NCBI GenBank assembly: GCA_022841345.1 | Contig: JALHRR010000003.1 | Span: 1 to 64,000, forward strand | Reading direction: 5' to 3' | Source: Saprospiraceae bacterium | Lineage (GTDB): Bacteria > Bacteroidota > Bacteroidia > Chitinophagales > Saprospiraceae | DNA: 64,000 nt | Notes under the pieces: model-generated | What the model saw: only the letters and a program-made list of their open reading frames with translations | The model's database searches: none | What the model was told of the DNA's origin: nothing | Program-made: the position numbers and the translations under genes | Part shown: positions 1-10,164 of the stretch, in pieces | How the letters are laid out: every line of letters begins with the position of its first letter | How positions within the stretch are numbered: the stretch's first letter is position 1

Positions 1-3000
1 ACCTCCTGTAGTCCCTATATCAATCTGAAGTTGAGACGAAATATCAGATTCTATTGTCAGAAAAATTGTTTCACCGGTTTTTGATGGAACCGGGCTTACT
101 TCAGCTTTGATTCCGCTTAGTGTATTTTGTATAGAATTGGTAAGGTCTTTCACCTCAAAGGTAAAAACACTCTGACAACTATCTCTGTCCGTTACTGTGA
201 GGGTATATTCACCGAAAGGAAGATCCTGTATCAGTGGCGTGGTTTCGTTGTTGTTCCACAAGTAGGTATAGGGAGGCCTTCCCCCTTCTACATTGATACT
301 AATGATTCCATTGCTGGTTCCATTGTCATTGATAATCAGCTGATCTTTTACCCGAATTGAATCATTGACACTTAGATTCAGTACGACGATACTATCACAG
401 CCTAATATAGATTGTAACACTGCCACATAGGTTCCGGTCTTGTCATAATTATTATTGCCGACTGTAAAGAATGACCCCTCGCAAATCCTTTCTACAAGTG
501 TATCTCTATAATTGAGGCCTACAGTGAGATCAATAATTATTGTAGAGTCACATAAAAAATTATTTGTATTGGGATACACATAAGGATAAACTCCGGTAAC
601 ACTTAACGTATCATCTTCATAAATATAGGTTTCACCATCACATATAACCGGCGTCAGCAAAATCTCTGTTGTTGGCCTAACCTCCAGAAACAATTCTTCA
701 GTAAATTCAGCAAAACAGCCCTGACTACCCGTCACTTTTGTTACTGTATAGGTTGTAGAACTATCAGGAGAAACCTTTAAATTAAGCGTGGTAGAATCTG
801 AAATAATATTTGTCTGAGACTCTCCATTGGCATTATATTCTATAGTAAATGGTCTTACTCCCTCCAGAATATATGTTAGCACTATACTATCACCCTTACA
901 CATGGTTTCATCAAATTGGGCACTAATTATAGGGGTGGGATATACAGCGACTGTAAAGTTTAGGGGATCTCCAAGACAACCTCTGGATTCAGGAATCGCT
1001 GTATAATTAAGCGTAACGATCTCAGTAGAGGTGTTAATCAGAACCTGCGTCAGAGTATCAATGTAATTACCTGGTATGGCACCAATGATATTTGAATTAA
1101 TATTGACTAAGACATTGAAACTCGCCGCAGTATCACTTGAGAATAGCGGCACATTCAGGGTTTCACCACTGCAAATAGTGTAATCCGGAATGGAATCGGC
1201 ATCCGGATTGTTGCAGCATTGCAGGGAGCTGTTATAATAAGTAGGAACATCAGATAGACAAGCAGCTCTGGATCGCACACCTACCTCTCCATCTGTGAAA
1301 GATTTGATGGAAATATTGCAGTTTGAAATATTACTACAGTCTGGTTCTGATGTGGTTTTTAAGGTAAAGCAGATTTCCCAGCTTGGATTATCCAAAGCAC
1401 ATTGAAATCCATCTCCCAGACTTGTGTTGGGGTCATTCATGTCAGGAGAAGGCTCCGTAAGTTCATTTATAAAATACCAACCTGCCCCCAGAAATTGTCC
1501 AATATTATATCCCTGAGACGGGTTAAAGGCGTTGTACTGAGCCACATTGGAAGGTATCCATTTCCAGGTTCCTACAGTATTGGGCACCAGGAATTTATTA
1601 ATGATCAATGGTTCGCCATCATCGTCAAATGAGGCAGGATCCCAGCATGGTCCAAAATTGGGGACAAGCCCCTGCAACCAGTTGCAGGATATGAATTGCC
1701 AGGTATTAATTTTATAACAAAAAGTAACTTCCTCTCCTGATTGATATGGACCTTGTAAGGGGGAGCCCATGGATGTTGCAGTTACTTCAAGGCTATTATC
1801 AACATTACATATACTCGTGTTTTCATAGGTGGAAATACAGAATAAAAAGTCTCCTTCAATTCCGTAAAAATCTGAAATGGCTAAATGATAAGTTGTATTT
1901 GGTTTTATCGGTTCTCTTGTCAAAGAGACAAGTCCATTCCCTTCCAGTTTACAAATAACATTGGTAAAGTTTTGACAATCATCTGTTTCATACAATGCAA
2001 AGTAAGGGCGGGCTAATGTGCCGCTATTGATATCAATTGATAAGAAATCAGCTTTTTCATCGGTTGTAAATGTGTACCATACCGTCGGGTTATAAAATGA
2101 AAAACAGGAATTATCATTTTGATTTATTCCCGGATCTGCACCTGTATTACAGCCTGCATAACAACTCACTCCACCATTAGTAAAGACCGGAATATCTATT
2201 GGTCCATTTGCGGAGTCATCATCACATTCATCATTAATACCACATACAACCAACCGGCCCAATTCTTCCAGGCACATTAAGAAGCTGCCGGCACCTAAAT
2301 CAGAAGTACTTAATTTTATGTAATAAATTTGCTCTGCAACGAGTCCTGATATTTCAAAAATCCGGGGCCTTTCACAAAATACGCCTCCATCAACAGGCGT
2401 AAAAACTCCTGAACAGCCGTTTTCAAATGTTCCAACCATCAATGAAATATCATTGAAAATTGTGTTTATAGTTAGATCAATTCTCAATTTATTCATACCA
2501 GAAGACAATCGGGTCTTGAACCACACTGAATTGGTAGAATATTCTGCACATCCGGGACCAATGAGATCCTGTGTCGCAAAAACAGTATTGCCTCCCTGGC
2601 ATCTCGTAGGAACTATTGGGGCAGCATTGCAAGCTATGTCATTTAAGGGAGGTGTTTGGGAAGTTGAATTGACAAGACATAAGGAAAAGGTCTGACTGAA
2701 TTGTCCATTGCTATATGCCGCCAGATAATATTCTCTACCTGTGACCAGCTCTGAATATTCAATTTGGCTCCCGCACCGCAGCTCTATTCCTTCAGCATCC
2801 TGGCACGGCGCATTTCCAAAATCATACAATGCGATCCGCATACCCGGATCGGTCGGATTGCTGAGGAAGACCAGGACCGATGGACCCTGGGCTACAAAGC
2901 GGAACCAGATATTGTCAGGCGTAAATCCACATGTCGATCCTGTGGCATCAGCAGCTACATCAAAGAAGAAAAATTCATTGCAGATTTCGCTTGAATCTGT

Positions 3001-4407
3001 CAAATCTGTGGCAAATTCGCAAAGGTCATTGAAAGAAGTTCCTATAAGTCTGATTGTCGTTCGCCCACTGACTATTTCAAGGGCGGGTAATGCAAAATTT
3101 GTGACTACAGCATAATAAGTTCCCTTGTCTCCTAGGGTGGCATCTATGATAGAAAAATTAGGAATTGTGGATTCCTGAACCACTACATCATCATGTATCC
3201 AGATGTGATTATTGGTCGTTAACCCTCTGTCAAACGGAAGAAATATAGTGTGATCATCTCCCAGGTTAATTGATACAACTTCATCAGGAAATATATTGGT
3301 TTGAGGAGCATATTCATATGCAAATGAAGCGAGTCCCACATTGTGAAGCAAGTCATCAAATGTCAGTTTATTATTTGCAACTCTTAATGTTCTTAAGTTC
3401 GGTAAAAATGTAAATCGGGGAACTGAATCCAAAAGATTGTTATTCAGGTTCAAATCCTCCAGCTGAAAAATGTTTGAAAAATTGGGTGCTACTCCTGTGA
3501 ATCTGTTATTTTGCAACCATAGCCTTTCTTTCAGGGCAGGCATATATTGAAAATTGGGAATAGGCCCAAACAGATTATTGTCATTTACAAGCAGGGTTGT
3601 GAGCTTGGTAAATGACGGGAAATTTGGAATATTACCTAAAAAATTATTATTGCCAAGATTCAGAACCTCCAGATTAGGAATGTTATCCAGGTCCGGAATC
3701 GCGCCGAAGATATTATTCTGGCTGACATCCAATAATCTCAAATTGAAAAATGAATAGTTTGGCAAATTCCCGCCAAAATTATTATTGGACAAAATGAGTG
3801 ATTGAAGCTGAGAATTTGCTGGCAGGAGAGGTAAATTGCCGGATAACATGTTACCCCCTAAATTCAATTGTTCGATGCTGGGAATATTATTAAACGTTGG
3901 GGTACTTCCGATAAGCAGATTATCTGATAAATCCAGCGTTCTCAAATTCAAAAGGTTGAGTTCCGGAATGAATCCTGTGAAGTTATTATTGTTCAAATTA
4001 ATCGTCTGAATAATTTCGAGATGACTAAAGTTGGGAATTCCGCCTACGAGGCCATTACCGCTAAGATCAAGAAATATAAGTTCAGGTAAATTCAAATCCG
4101 GAAGTAATCCCACCAAACCATTATTGGAAAGATTCAATACTCCAACACAGCCTTCAGTGCTTATTACTACCCCATGCCAGTTGGTCATAGGTTGATCTAA
4201 TTCCCAGGGAATTACCCATTCCGGGCCATTTGTAAATTGGTATAAACTGAGCAAAGCCAGTGAATCTGAAAGTCTGTTGCAGACAGCACAAGCATTAGCC
4301 TTAGTATTACCGGGATTTTCAATGGAGGGAATATCGACCGAATGTGCGCGTGATTCAAGCCCGGCCAGGAAATAGAAAAAAAAGGACAATACATAAATGT
4401 ATTTCAT
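1..4407 (-). CDS. Giant T9SS-secreted LRR / PPC-like / SprB-repeat surface protein (3' end beyond window)
   Basis: An open frame of 1469 codons runs from ATG at 4407 to the window edge with no stop, so the C-terminus is missing. Residues 1-22 form a signal peptide (MKYIYVLSFFFYFLAG). About residues 90-355 are leucine-rich repeats of the LNLSNNGLVG / LDLSDNLL type, followed by an Ig-like stretch to ~445 and three PPC-like blocks with the motifs NIWFRF, SVWFKT and TVWYTF. A Cys-rich region spans ~880-1060. From ~1070 there are repeated CSGET/CDGET/CEGSF modules, then a SprB-type repeat near 1360-1405 (GGRPPYTYLWNN, GEYTLTVTD). The last residues (EVSPVPSKTGETI) match the beginning of a T9SS type A sorting domain, so only some 50-60 residues are probably missing. 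By family this is an exported adhesin-like cell-surface protein; the ligand is unknown. It is monocistronic as far as visible. Confidence 0.85.
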   Translation of the reverse strand, partial: MKYIYVLSFFFYFLAGLESRAHSVDIPSIENPGNTKANACAVCNRLSDSLALLSLYQFTNGPEWVIPWELDQPMTNWHGVVISTEGCVGVLNLSNNGLVGLLPDLNLPELIFLDLSGNGLVGGIPNFSHLEIIQTINLNNNNFTGFIPELNLLNLRTLDLSDNLLIGSTPTFNNIPSIEQLNLGGNMLSGNLPLLPANSQLQSLILSNNNFGGNLPNYSFFNLRLLDVSQNNIFGAIPDLDNIPNLEVLNLGNNNFLGNIPNFPSFTKLTTLLVNDNNLFGPIPNFQYMPALKERLWLQNNRFTGVAPNFSNIFQLEDLNLNNNLLDSVPRFTFLPNLRTLRVANNKLTFDDLLHNVGLASFAYEYAPQTNIFPDEVVSINLGDDHTIFLPFDRGLTTNNHIWIHDDVVVQESTIPNFSIIDATLGDKGTYYAVVTNFALPALEIVSGRTTIRLIGTSFNDLCEFATDLTDSSEICNEFFFFDVAADATGSTCGFTPDNIWFRFVAQGPSVLVFLSNPTDPGMRIALYDFGNAPCQDAEGIELRCGSQIEYSELVTGREYYLAAYSNGQFSQTFSLCLVNSTSQTPPLNDIACNAAPIVPTRCQGGNTVFATQDLIGPGCAEYSTNSVWFKTRLSSGMNKLRIDLTINTIFNDISLMVGTFENGCSGVFTPVDGGVFCERPRIFEISGLVAEQIYYIKLSTSDLGAGSFLMCLEELGRLVVCGINDECDDDSANGPIDIPVFTNGGVSCYAGCNTGADPGINQNDNSCFSFYNPTVWYTFTTDEKADFLSIDINSGTLARPYFALYETDDCQNFTNVICKLEGNGLVSLTREPIKPNTTYHLAISDFYGIEGDFLFCISTYENTSICNVDNSLEVTATSMGSPLQGPYQSGEEVTFCYKINTWQFISCNWLQGLVPNFGPCWDPASFDDDGEPLIINKFLVPNTVGTWKWIPSNVAQYNAFNPSQGYNIGQFLGAGWYFINELTEPSPDMNDPNTSLGDGFQCALDNPSWEICFTLKTTSEPDCSNISNCNISIKSFTDGEVGVRSRAACLSDVPTYYNSSLQCCNNPDADSIPDYTICSGETLNVPLFSSDTAASFNVLVNINSNIIGAIPGNYIDTLTQVLINTSTEIVTLNYTAIPESRGCLGDPLNFTVAVYPTPIISAQFDETMCKGDSIVLTYILEGVRPFTIEYNANGESQTNIISDSTTLNLKVSPDSSTTYTVTKVTGSQGCFAEFTEELFLEVRPTTEILLTPVICDGETYIYEDDTLSVTGVYPYVYPNTNNFLCDSTIIIDLTVGLNYRDTLVERICEGSFFTVGNNNYDKTGTYVAVLQSILGCDSIVVLNLSVNDSIRVKDQLIINDNGTSNGIISINVEGGRPPYTYLWNNNETTPLIQDLPFGEYTLTVTDRDSCQSVFTFEVKDLTNSIQNTLSGIKAEVSPVPSKTGETIFLTIESDISSQLQIDIGTTGG

Positions 4408-4721
4408 AGACAACATTTTATTACTATTGATAAAACAGATGATGATATAATAGGCAGCAAGACTGTTTTATAATATGATTTTTCTAATATGTGTAATTGA
4501 CAGAAAGGTACGTAATATCAGTGATTTCAGTAGATAAAGAATTATTAATAATTATTATCTGTAAAATTTCTTTTTGAATTAAAGACTTGATAAATCTTGT
4601 CCTGAAATGAAATAACCACCACATTTTCAAGGAATTATTATCCTTGTAAATGGTTGAATTTTCATCTAATTCTCAAGAAAGTAAGGGTCTTCATTACCTG
4701 CCGGGATTTGTTCCGGCCGGA
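4408..4721. other. Intergenic, AT-rich; promoter region of the LRR protein
   Basis: This 314-bp stretch lies between the LRR gene start (4407, minus) and the stop of the polysaccharide polymerase gene (4722, minus). It is AT-rich. On the minus strand TACCTTTC (7 of 8 matches to TAnnTTTG) lies about 100 bp upstream of the LRR start. I see no gene, repeat or convincing terminator. Confidence 0.4.
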
Positions 4722-6209
4722 TTATTCTTTTGGGACTACAACAGGTGAGTTCAGGTGCAAATGTATGAGGACAGCAAGACTGATAAAAAAGAAAGGTCCA
4801 ATCTTATCCGTTTCTATAAGGTCATTCATCAACTGTAGCACCAGTATTACAAATATACTTGTAATCGCTGATAATGCCAGTACTTTTTTGAGGGGATCTT
4901 CTTGTGCATGGTAAATGCGCTCACCCATTATTAACACAACATAGATAAATGCCAGAAACAGGATCAATCCGGGTATTCCCTGATCAATAGTAATCATAAG
5001 ATAATAATTATGGATTCCGGATTTTTCAGGATTGTCACTTACATAGGTTTCAAATTTTCTCAGCGTGTATGAACGATATTCAGAGTAGAAGCTTCCGGGG
5101 CCATATCCCATTAATGGTTTTTCCTCTATCATACGGAACGCTGCAACCCATCTGTACAAGCGCTCCATAGTGGAAATGTCCTGGAATTGATAAGTGGCAT
5201 TTATCAGATCTTCAAAGTTATTATGTGTAATCGTACGCTCATAGTTGGGAGCCAATTCCAGATAGCGATTTTTCTGAATCAGAAAACCAACCAATAAACA
5301 AGCAATTCCGATCGCGGAAAAATAAAAAAGCCTGGTTAATTTATATTTGATAATCCATCCGAATGCAATTGCTGCAATCAGTGCAAAATAGGCTGCCCTG
5401 GTAAAGGACAAATAAACCCCCAGAATTAAAACTATCCCGGCCAGGAGATACATTAAGCCGGATTTTCCCTGCAGTCTTTCTGATCTGTATAAAAAGTATA
5501 AAAATGGGGCAAAAACAACCATAATAGAAGCATATGCCACGTGATTTCTGTAGAAAGGACCCATGACAAAATTTACGTCGCTGTAAGCAAATCCATATTC
5601 TACACCATGTCTGAAAATTACAATGATTATCGTAACCAGTAATGACAACAAAATCAGTCTGAATAATTTTTTGTAATCATCAATGCCGGAAAAAAAATAG
5701 TAGGCCATTATCAAATAGATTCCTACATACCACATTTTTGACAAATAGAACTTGAGGCTGATCAGTGAATTGGCAGCATTGATGGTAGTCATGCCCATCC
5801 ATGCCAGATGCAGTATTAAAAACAAAGTGATAGGATGCAAAAGGAATCTGCTGTCCAGCTTTTTATAATGTACGAGTAACCATGGAATAAACAGAAGTAA
5901 TAAACCTATTGTCAGAGGCTCGACCGGAACATCCAGACCCAATCCTCCAGGTAATTCCAGCTCCATGGAAAAAGGAATGGTAAAAAAAGTGGCAAACAGC
6001 ACACTCTTCAAATCTACAATTGTCCAGTATATAAGTAAGATACCGGCAGGCAGGGCTAGTGGCAAATAAGATTCGCCGGAAACTGAAAGACAAACCGATA
6101 CAACTACTACAAATAGGTATATCCAAAGTGCAGTATTTCTCCCATCGGTAAAGACGGCAGAATTAATTCTCTGTAATACTCTTCCAGTCAAACTGTTTGT
6201 AGGTTTCAA
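4722..6209 (-). CDS. O-antigen ligase / Wzy-like polysaccharide polymerase
   Basis: This 495-residue protein has about a dozen hydrophobic segments and the Wzy_C (O-antigen ligase/polymerase) signature in a large loop: RWVAAFRMIEEKPLMGYGPG, followed by HNYYLMITIDQGIPGLILF. Family members polymerise undecaprenyl-linked repeat units or transfer glycan to lipid A core or protein on the periplasmic side of the inner membrane. Sequence alone does not separate ligase from polymerase. The chosen start (MKPTNSLTGRV) overlaps the end of the upstream wzz-like gene by 47 bp, and the next Met lies within the membrane region, so the overlap is probably real and implies co-transcription. With the Wzz-like and flippase genes upstream it forms a surface polysaccharide export set. 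Confidence 0.85.
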   Translation of the reverse strand: MKPTNSLTGRVLQRINSAVFTDGRNTALWIYLFVVVVSVCLSVSGESYLPLALPAGILLIYWTIVDLKSVLFATFFTIPFSMELELPGGLGLDVPVEPLTIGLLLLFIPWLLVHYKKLDSRFLLHPITLFLILHLAWMGMTTINAANSLISLKFYLSKMWYVGIYLIMAYYFFSGIDDYKKLFRLILLSLLVTIIIVIFRHGVEYGFAYSDVNFVMGPFYRNHVAYASIMVVFAPFLYFLYRSERLQGKSGLMYLLAGIVLILGVYLSFTRAAYFALIAAIAFGWIIKYKLTRLFYFSAIGIACLLVGFLIQKNRYLELAPNYERTITHNNFEDLINATYQFQDISTMERLYRWVAAFRMIEEKPLMGYGPGSFYSEYRSYTLRKFETYVSDNPEKSGIHNYYLMITIDQGIPGLILFLAFIYVVLIMGERIYHAQEDPLKKVLALSAITSIFVILVLQLMNDLIETDKIGPFFFISLAVLIHLHLNSPVVVPKE

Positions 6210-7284
6210 AAATTAAAATACCCAGACAAGAAAATATGAAACTCATGAGTAAGGCCATGATCACATAAATACTCCGTTTTGGTCTGGACTTCATCAGAGG
6301 GACTTCCGCTACTTCAACAAGATGTAAAGAAGGAATTTGAGCTTCATAAGCGGCAGTAAGAATCTTTAATCTCTCCGCATCATAACCCAGATATTCTCTG
6401 GCTGAATAGAATCGTGCTTCCATCAATTCTATCAGAATACGGCCTTCATTGAATCTGTCAAGACTTATACCTGATGTCTGGTCTTTGCTCTTCAACATCT
6501 CCAATTCCTTGATGAGACCACTGACAGTTGCTCCAATTAACTCTATAGTATCTCTTTTTACATTCTTGGCATCCTTTAATGCATCAAACTTGGCACTTTC
6601 TCTTGTGAGTTTAGATTCAGTTTCTGTGAGCATAGATGCCAGCATTTCTGATTGAGATGCTGTATTGATAATATTGTATCTCGACCTGAGTTGCTGCAAA
6701 CTATCAGAAATTGTACTGAGTGAATCCATTTTCTGCACAAGATTGGATTGAAATGCAGTAATGACTGACAGCAGTTTTTCCTTCATTAATGAACCCGTGA
6801 TATCATCCAGCTTTTGCCTGGCTCCATTGGCAACTTTGGCCGCAAATGCAGGATCCTTATCTTCAAAACTCAATTCAATTGCGTCGGAGGGCGTTTTTAA
6901 TAAAGTAAAACGCTTTTCAATTTTTTTATACAATCTGAATTTAGCATTAGGATTAGATGTATCCGCATCATAATAATTGATCAGATCCATGGAATCAATC
7001 AGGTATTGATACATAGCACCTGATCGGGCCAGTGTCATCACTCTTTCTACATCTGATTCATCACCAAAATATTCGGTGTCCTTTTGAGATTTTCCAAATA
7101 AATGCTCTGGTTTGGAAAGATCAGGACTGGCCACATAAAATATGGTAGTAGCCTTATAATAATTGGGCAATGTCAGACTGATTATTATAGTCAGGATGAC
7201 AGCAACAGCCGTGATGATGCCTATTTTTTTCCTGTGCCTGTAAAGCGGTTTCAGTATATTTTCCATGTTTGGTTTGACCTCCAT
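6163..7284 (-). CDS. Wzz-like polysaccharide chain-length determinant
   Basis: A 373-residue protein with the two-membrane-span topology of the Wzz/PCP family: a cytoplasmic basic start (PLYRHRKKIG), TM1 at ~18-38 (IITAVAVILTIIISLTLP), a long coiled-coil-rich periplasmic region, and TM2 at ~340-362 preceded by the proline-rich VPLMKSRPKRS typical of these proteins. No C-terminal tyrosine kinase domain follows, so it is a PCP-1/OPX-type regulator rather than a fused Wzc. It sets polymer length by acting with the polymerase encoded just downstream, which overlaps its 3' end. A TAnnTTTG promoter element lies 18 bp upstream. Confidence 0.82.
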   Translation of the reverse strand: MEVKPNMENILKPLYRHRKKIGIITAVAVILTIIISLTLPNYYKATTIFYVASPDLSKPEHLFGKSQKDTEYFGDESDVERVMTLARSGAMYQYLIDSMDLINYYDADTSNPNAKFRLYKKIEKRFTLLKTPSDAIELSFEDKDPAFAAKVANGARQKLDDITGSLMKEKLLSVITAFQSNLVQKMDSLSTISDSLQQLRSRYNIINTASQSEMLASMLTETESKLTRESAKFDALKDAKNVKRDTIELIGATVSGLIKELEMLKSKDQTSGISLDRFNEGRILIELMEARFYSAREYLGYDAERLKILTAAYEAQIPSLHLVEVAEVPLMKSRPKRSIYVIMALLMSFIFSCLGILIFETYKQFDWKSITEN

Positions 7285-7301
7285 AGATAGATTTTAAGCT
7301 G

Positions 7302-7309
7302 CAAAAGTA
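7302..7309 (-). promoter_or_regulatory. Candidate -7 promoter element (TACTTTTG) of the wzz-like/wzy operon
   Basis: The minus strand reads TACTTTTG, a full match to the Bacteroidota primary sigma -7 consensus TAnnTTTG, 18 bp upstream of the ATG at 7284. No convincing -33 TTG at standard spacing is seen. It would give a very short leader. Confidence 0.4.
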
Positions 7310-7454
7310 AGCAAATTCAACACTTTGCACCCTATCATTATTTTCAGGTGGCAGATGTGAACCCAAGCATAAACGCAATCGCTTGTCTTTGATTTTGTAA
7401 TGGAGCAAAATTGCTTGAAATAACTCATTGAATTGGGTGTAAGACAAAGAGCAA

Positions 7455-8930
7455 CTATTTCTCAATATCAGAATCTTCTGACCTGATTCTCTGATTGATT
7501 TGCAGCACTTTCAGTATTTCTTTACTTGGTATCATTCTCAACACAAATGAAAGTCCGGCACACATAGCCAGCGTCAGAAAATAATGCCATTTCCAATCCA
7601 AATCCAAATACTGATAGGAAGTAAAAATGGCAAAACCTGTCAGAAAACTATAGCCCAGAATCTTCAATACCCAGCGCCATTGCCACAAACCTTTAAATGT
7701 TTTATAGATCATTAGCCCAAGACTGATGGCTACAAATACTTCTGTAAACAAAGTACTCAATGCAGCTCCGTAAGCTTTCCAGTGCGGAATTAAAATTAAG
7801 TTGGAAGTGATATTGATAATAATACCTCCGATATATATTTTATTCAAAGGTAATACAGTGCCATTTGCTATCAGCAAAGCCCCGAAAAGCTGCCCAAAAC
7901 TGATAAAAATAAAGCCCAGAATCAGCAGATTCATGATCGAAGCTGAGTAGTCGGTTCCATAGTCATACAGCCATTTGACAATAGCTTCACTCTGAAAGAT
8001 AACCGGCAATGCAATACAGGCCGTCACGATTGTCAGCATTTTTATACTAACCTCAAATAATGGTCCAATGGCTTCCTTTTGTCCTATCATCCTGGAAAAC
8101 ATAGGCAGTAACAGTCCAACAAATAGATAGGTTATCATATTGGCAGCATCCAGTAAGCGATAAGCAGAGGCATAAGTAAATGATTCCTGTACCCCATCGT
8201 CAAGCATCCTTTCCAGCATTACTGCATCAATTCTGGTATACACCATCATCAGAATATAAATCAAAGCAAAGGGATAACTTTGCTTGAGAATCAACCACAT
8301 GAAAGTGTACTTCACCTTATGATCCGAAACTCTGACCTTCGGAATTAAGTACAGGGATGCCACTAAAATGCCCGCGCCCAGAGCTCCTATCTGAGCATAC
8401 AGAAACCATTCTATTTGAAATGCCCCGCGCAGCGCCGGGGTTAGGAAGAGTGTTCCACAAATGATAATCAGCAACAACTTATCCAGAATAGAGAGAAAAC
8501 TATCCATCCTGTAAAAACCCAGTCCGGCAATATTACTCCTCAAGTACAGCAAAAATGAAGTCATTAATTGTATGATGACGATCCAAAATAATAGCACCAA
8601 ATAGTCGCCTTCATATCCTATCAAATAAGCTGCCAAGAGCACCACGGCACTGTATAGAACTCCCAGAATAGCTTTTAATCTTAAAATTCCGGGAAGATAT
8701 TTGTGTACCAGAGATCTGTGTCTGGAAATATTCCGGGCATTGAAATTCTGAAGACCGAAATCATTGATGATCTGAAATAAATAGGAAAAACTTAATAGAG
8801 AAAAATAAATGCCATATTCCTGACCCACCACATTTTGTACAGTCCTGTCTATCCAGAAAATGTACACAGGCTTGACGAGTGCGTTGATGAAGAGTAAGAA
8901 GATCAGATTTATCAGGAATTCGCGGCTCAT
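7455..8930 (-). CDS. Wzx-like flippase (polysaccharide biosynthesis family)
   Basis: A 491-residue integral membrane protein with 12-14 predicted spans, beginning SREFLINLIFLLFINALVKP and containing the paired charge pattern of MOP-superfamily flippases (RIDAVMLERMLDD; LLLPMFSRMIGQKEA). Family members move undecaprenyl-linked glycan units across the inner membrane. The open frame extends to 9044, but that longer start would overlap the divergent exonuclease gene and adds a hydrophilic 38-residue leader, so I prefer ATG at 8930. It lies 170 bp upstream of the wzz-like gene on the same strand and completes a flippase/chain-length/polymerase set. No glycosyltransferase adjoins it; a GT2 gene lies at 18464-19579. 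Confidence 0.85.
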   Translation of the reverse strand: MSREFLINLIFLLFINALVKPVYIFWIDRTVQNVVGQEYGIYFSLLSFSYLFQIINDFGLQNFNARNISRHRSLVHKYLPGILRLKAILGVLYSAVVLLAAYLIGYEGDYLVLLFWIVIIQLMTSFLLYLRSNIAGLGFYRMDSFLSILDKLLLIIICGTLFLTPALRGAFQIEWFLYAQIGALGAGILVASLYLIPKVRVSDHKVKYTFMWLILKQSYPFALIYILMMVYTRIDAVMLERMLDDGVQESFTYASAYRLLDAANMITYLFVGLLLPMFSRMIGQKEAIGPLFEVSIKMLTIVTACIALPVIFQSEAIVKWLYDYGTDYSASIMNLLILGFIFISFGQLFGALLIANGTVLPLNKIYIGGIIINITSNLILIPHWKAYGAALSTLFTEVFVAISLGLMIYKTFKGLWQWRWVLKILGYSFLTGFAIFTSYQYLDLDWKWHYFLTLAMCAGLSFVLRMIPSKEILKVLQINQRIRSEDSDIEK

Positions 8931-9075
8931 GTGGTCCCTTATGGATTTCAGCTCAAATGTAATCCGAATATTCGGAAGTTTTTTGATCCGGATATTTCGC
9001 GGCTTTTCGTAAATGAGATGTACTCCGGAGCAATTAGATCTCAACCATCCTCTTTATGCACTGTTTAATCGCGAT

Positions 9076-10164
9076 ATGCTTATAAGATTCACAGACAAAG
9101 GCTTATATGTGGAAGCTGCAGGAGTCTATATTGATCCCTGGAAGCCGGTGGCAAAAGCACTCATCACGCATGGTCACTCCGATCATGCCAGATGGGGACA
9201 TAGTCAGTATATCAGTGTACAATCTTCTGTGTCAATCCTGAAGCATCGTCTGGGAGATATTATTGTCACCGGGAAAAAATATGGAGAAACCTTTAAGATC
9301 AATGGCGTCGAATTCAGCTTTCATCCTGCCGGGCATATCATCGGTTCTGCTCAAATCAGAGTAGCTCATAAGGGAGAAGTATGGGTAGTCTCCGGGGATT
9401 ATAAAGTTGAAAATGATGGAATCTCAGAAGCCTTCGAACCTGTAGCCTGTCAGCATTTTATCACAGAATCTACATTTGGCTTACCTGTTTTCAAATGGAA
9501 ACCCCAGGAACATGTGTATGCAGATATGCTGGAATGGTGGCAGAGAAATGCTGCAGACAACAGATCGTCCATCATTTCTGCCTATTCTCTTGGTAAGGCT
9601 CAGCGAATTCTGAAAGGACTTTCATCCTCATGTCCGGGTCCGGTGTACGCGCATGGGGCTATTTTTACCATTCATGAGATATTGAGGAATGAAGGATGGG
9701 ATTTACCTGAAATTTTGCCAATGCCATTAGGTTCTGTAGTTCCTGATATCCAAAAAGCATTGGTGCTGGCACCTCCGGGAGCTATTGGATCATCCTGGCA
9801 AAAAAGACTTAAAGATCCTGTCTCAGCTGCTGCAAGCGGATGGATGGGTGTTCGGGGTACCAGAAGAAGGAGCGCAGTAGATCGCGGTTTTGTCCTCTCT
9901 GATCATGCCGATTGGGATGGACTGAATCAGGCCATTGAAGCTACAGGAGCTACATCCGTTTATGTGACACATGGCTATACGGATATTTTTTCAAAATGGC
10001 TTAATGAGAAGGGATATGATGCACATATTGTGAAGACCGAATATGGAACCGATCAGGAAGAATTGCTCAATGCAGAAGCTGATACTTTGAGCTCTGCTGA
10101 TATAGATGATGCTTCAAATTCAGGAGAAGCCATTTCTCCATCAGAAAAGGATATTATACTATGA
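9076..10164 (+). CDS. DNA-ligase-associated exonuclease (metallo-beta-lactamase/beta-CASP fold)
   Basis: A 362-residue metallo-beta-lactamase-fold nuclease. The zinc motif HGHSDH is at residues 32-37, further His/Asp ligands fall in HPAGHIIGSAQI and VSGDYK, and the beta-CASP-type C-terminal motif is FVLSDHADWDGL. It matches the family annotated as putative exonuclease, DNA ligase-associated. An upstream ATG at 9013 is possible, but ATG 9076 (MLIRFTDKGLYVEAAG) matches the family's start and leaves 145 bp for the divergent promoter shared with the flippase gene. Its stop overlaps the ligase start in an ATGA arrangement, implying translational coupling and a joint DNA repair role. The ~40-residue acidic C-terminal tail looks dispensable. 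Confidence 0.88.
   Translation: MLIRFTDKGLYVEAAGVYIDPWKPVAKALITHGHSDHARWGHSQYISVQSSVSILKHRLGDIIVTGKKYGETFKINGVEFSFHPAGHIIGSAQIRVAHKGEVWVVSGDYKVENDGISEAFEPVACQHFITESTFGLPVFKWKPQEHVYADMLEWWQRNAADNRSSIISAYSLGKAQRILKGLSSSCPGPVYAHGAIFTIHEILRNEGWDLPEILPMPLGSVVPDIQKALVLAPPGAIGSSWQKRLKDPVSAAASGWMGVRGTRRRSAVDRGFVLSDHADWDGLNQAIEATGATSVYVTHGYTDIFSKWLNEKGYDAHIVKTEYGTDQEELLNAEADTLSSADIDDASNSGEAISPSEKDIIL

Noticed and set aside
2741-3115. Plus-strand frames inside the LRR surface protein gene
   Set aside because: The minus-strand frame is open for 1469 codons with clear domains, so the plus-strand frames are antisense by-products.
7154-7465. 103-codon minus-strand frame between flippase and wzz-like genes
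   Set aside because: It overlaps the wzz-like gene in another frame and has no family features; the 170-bp spacer is better read as promoter region.
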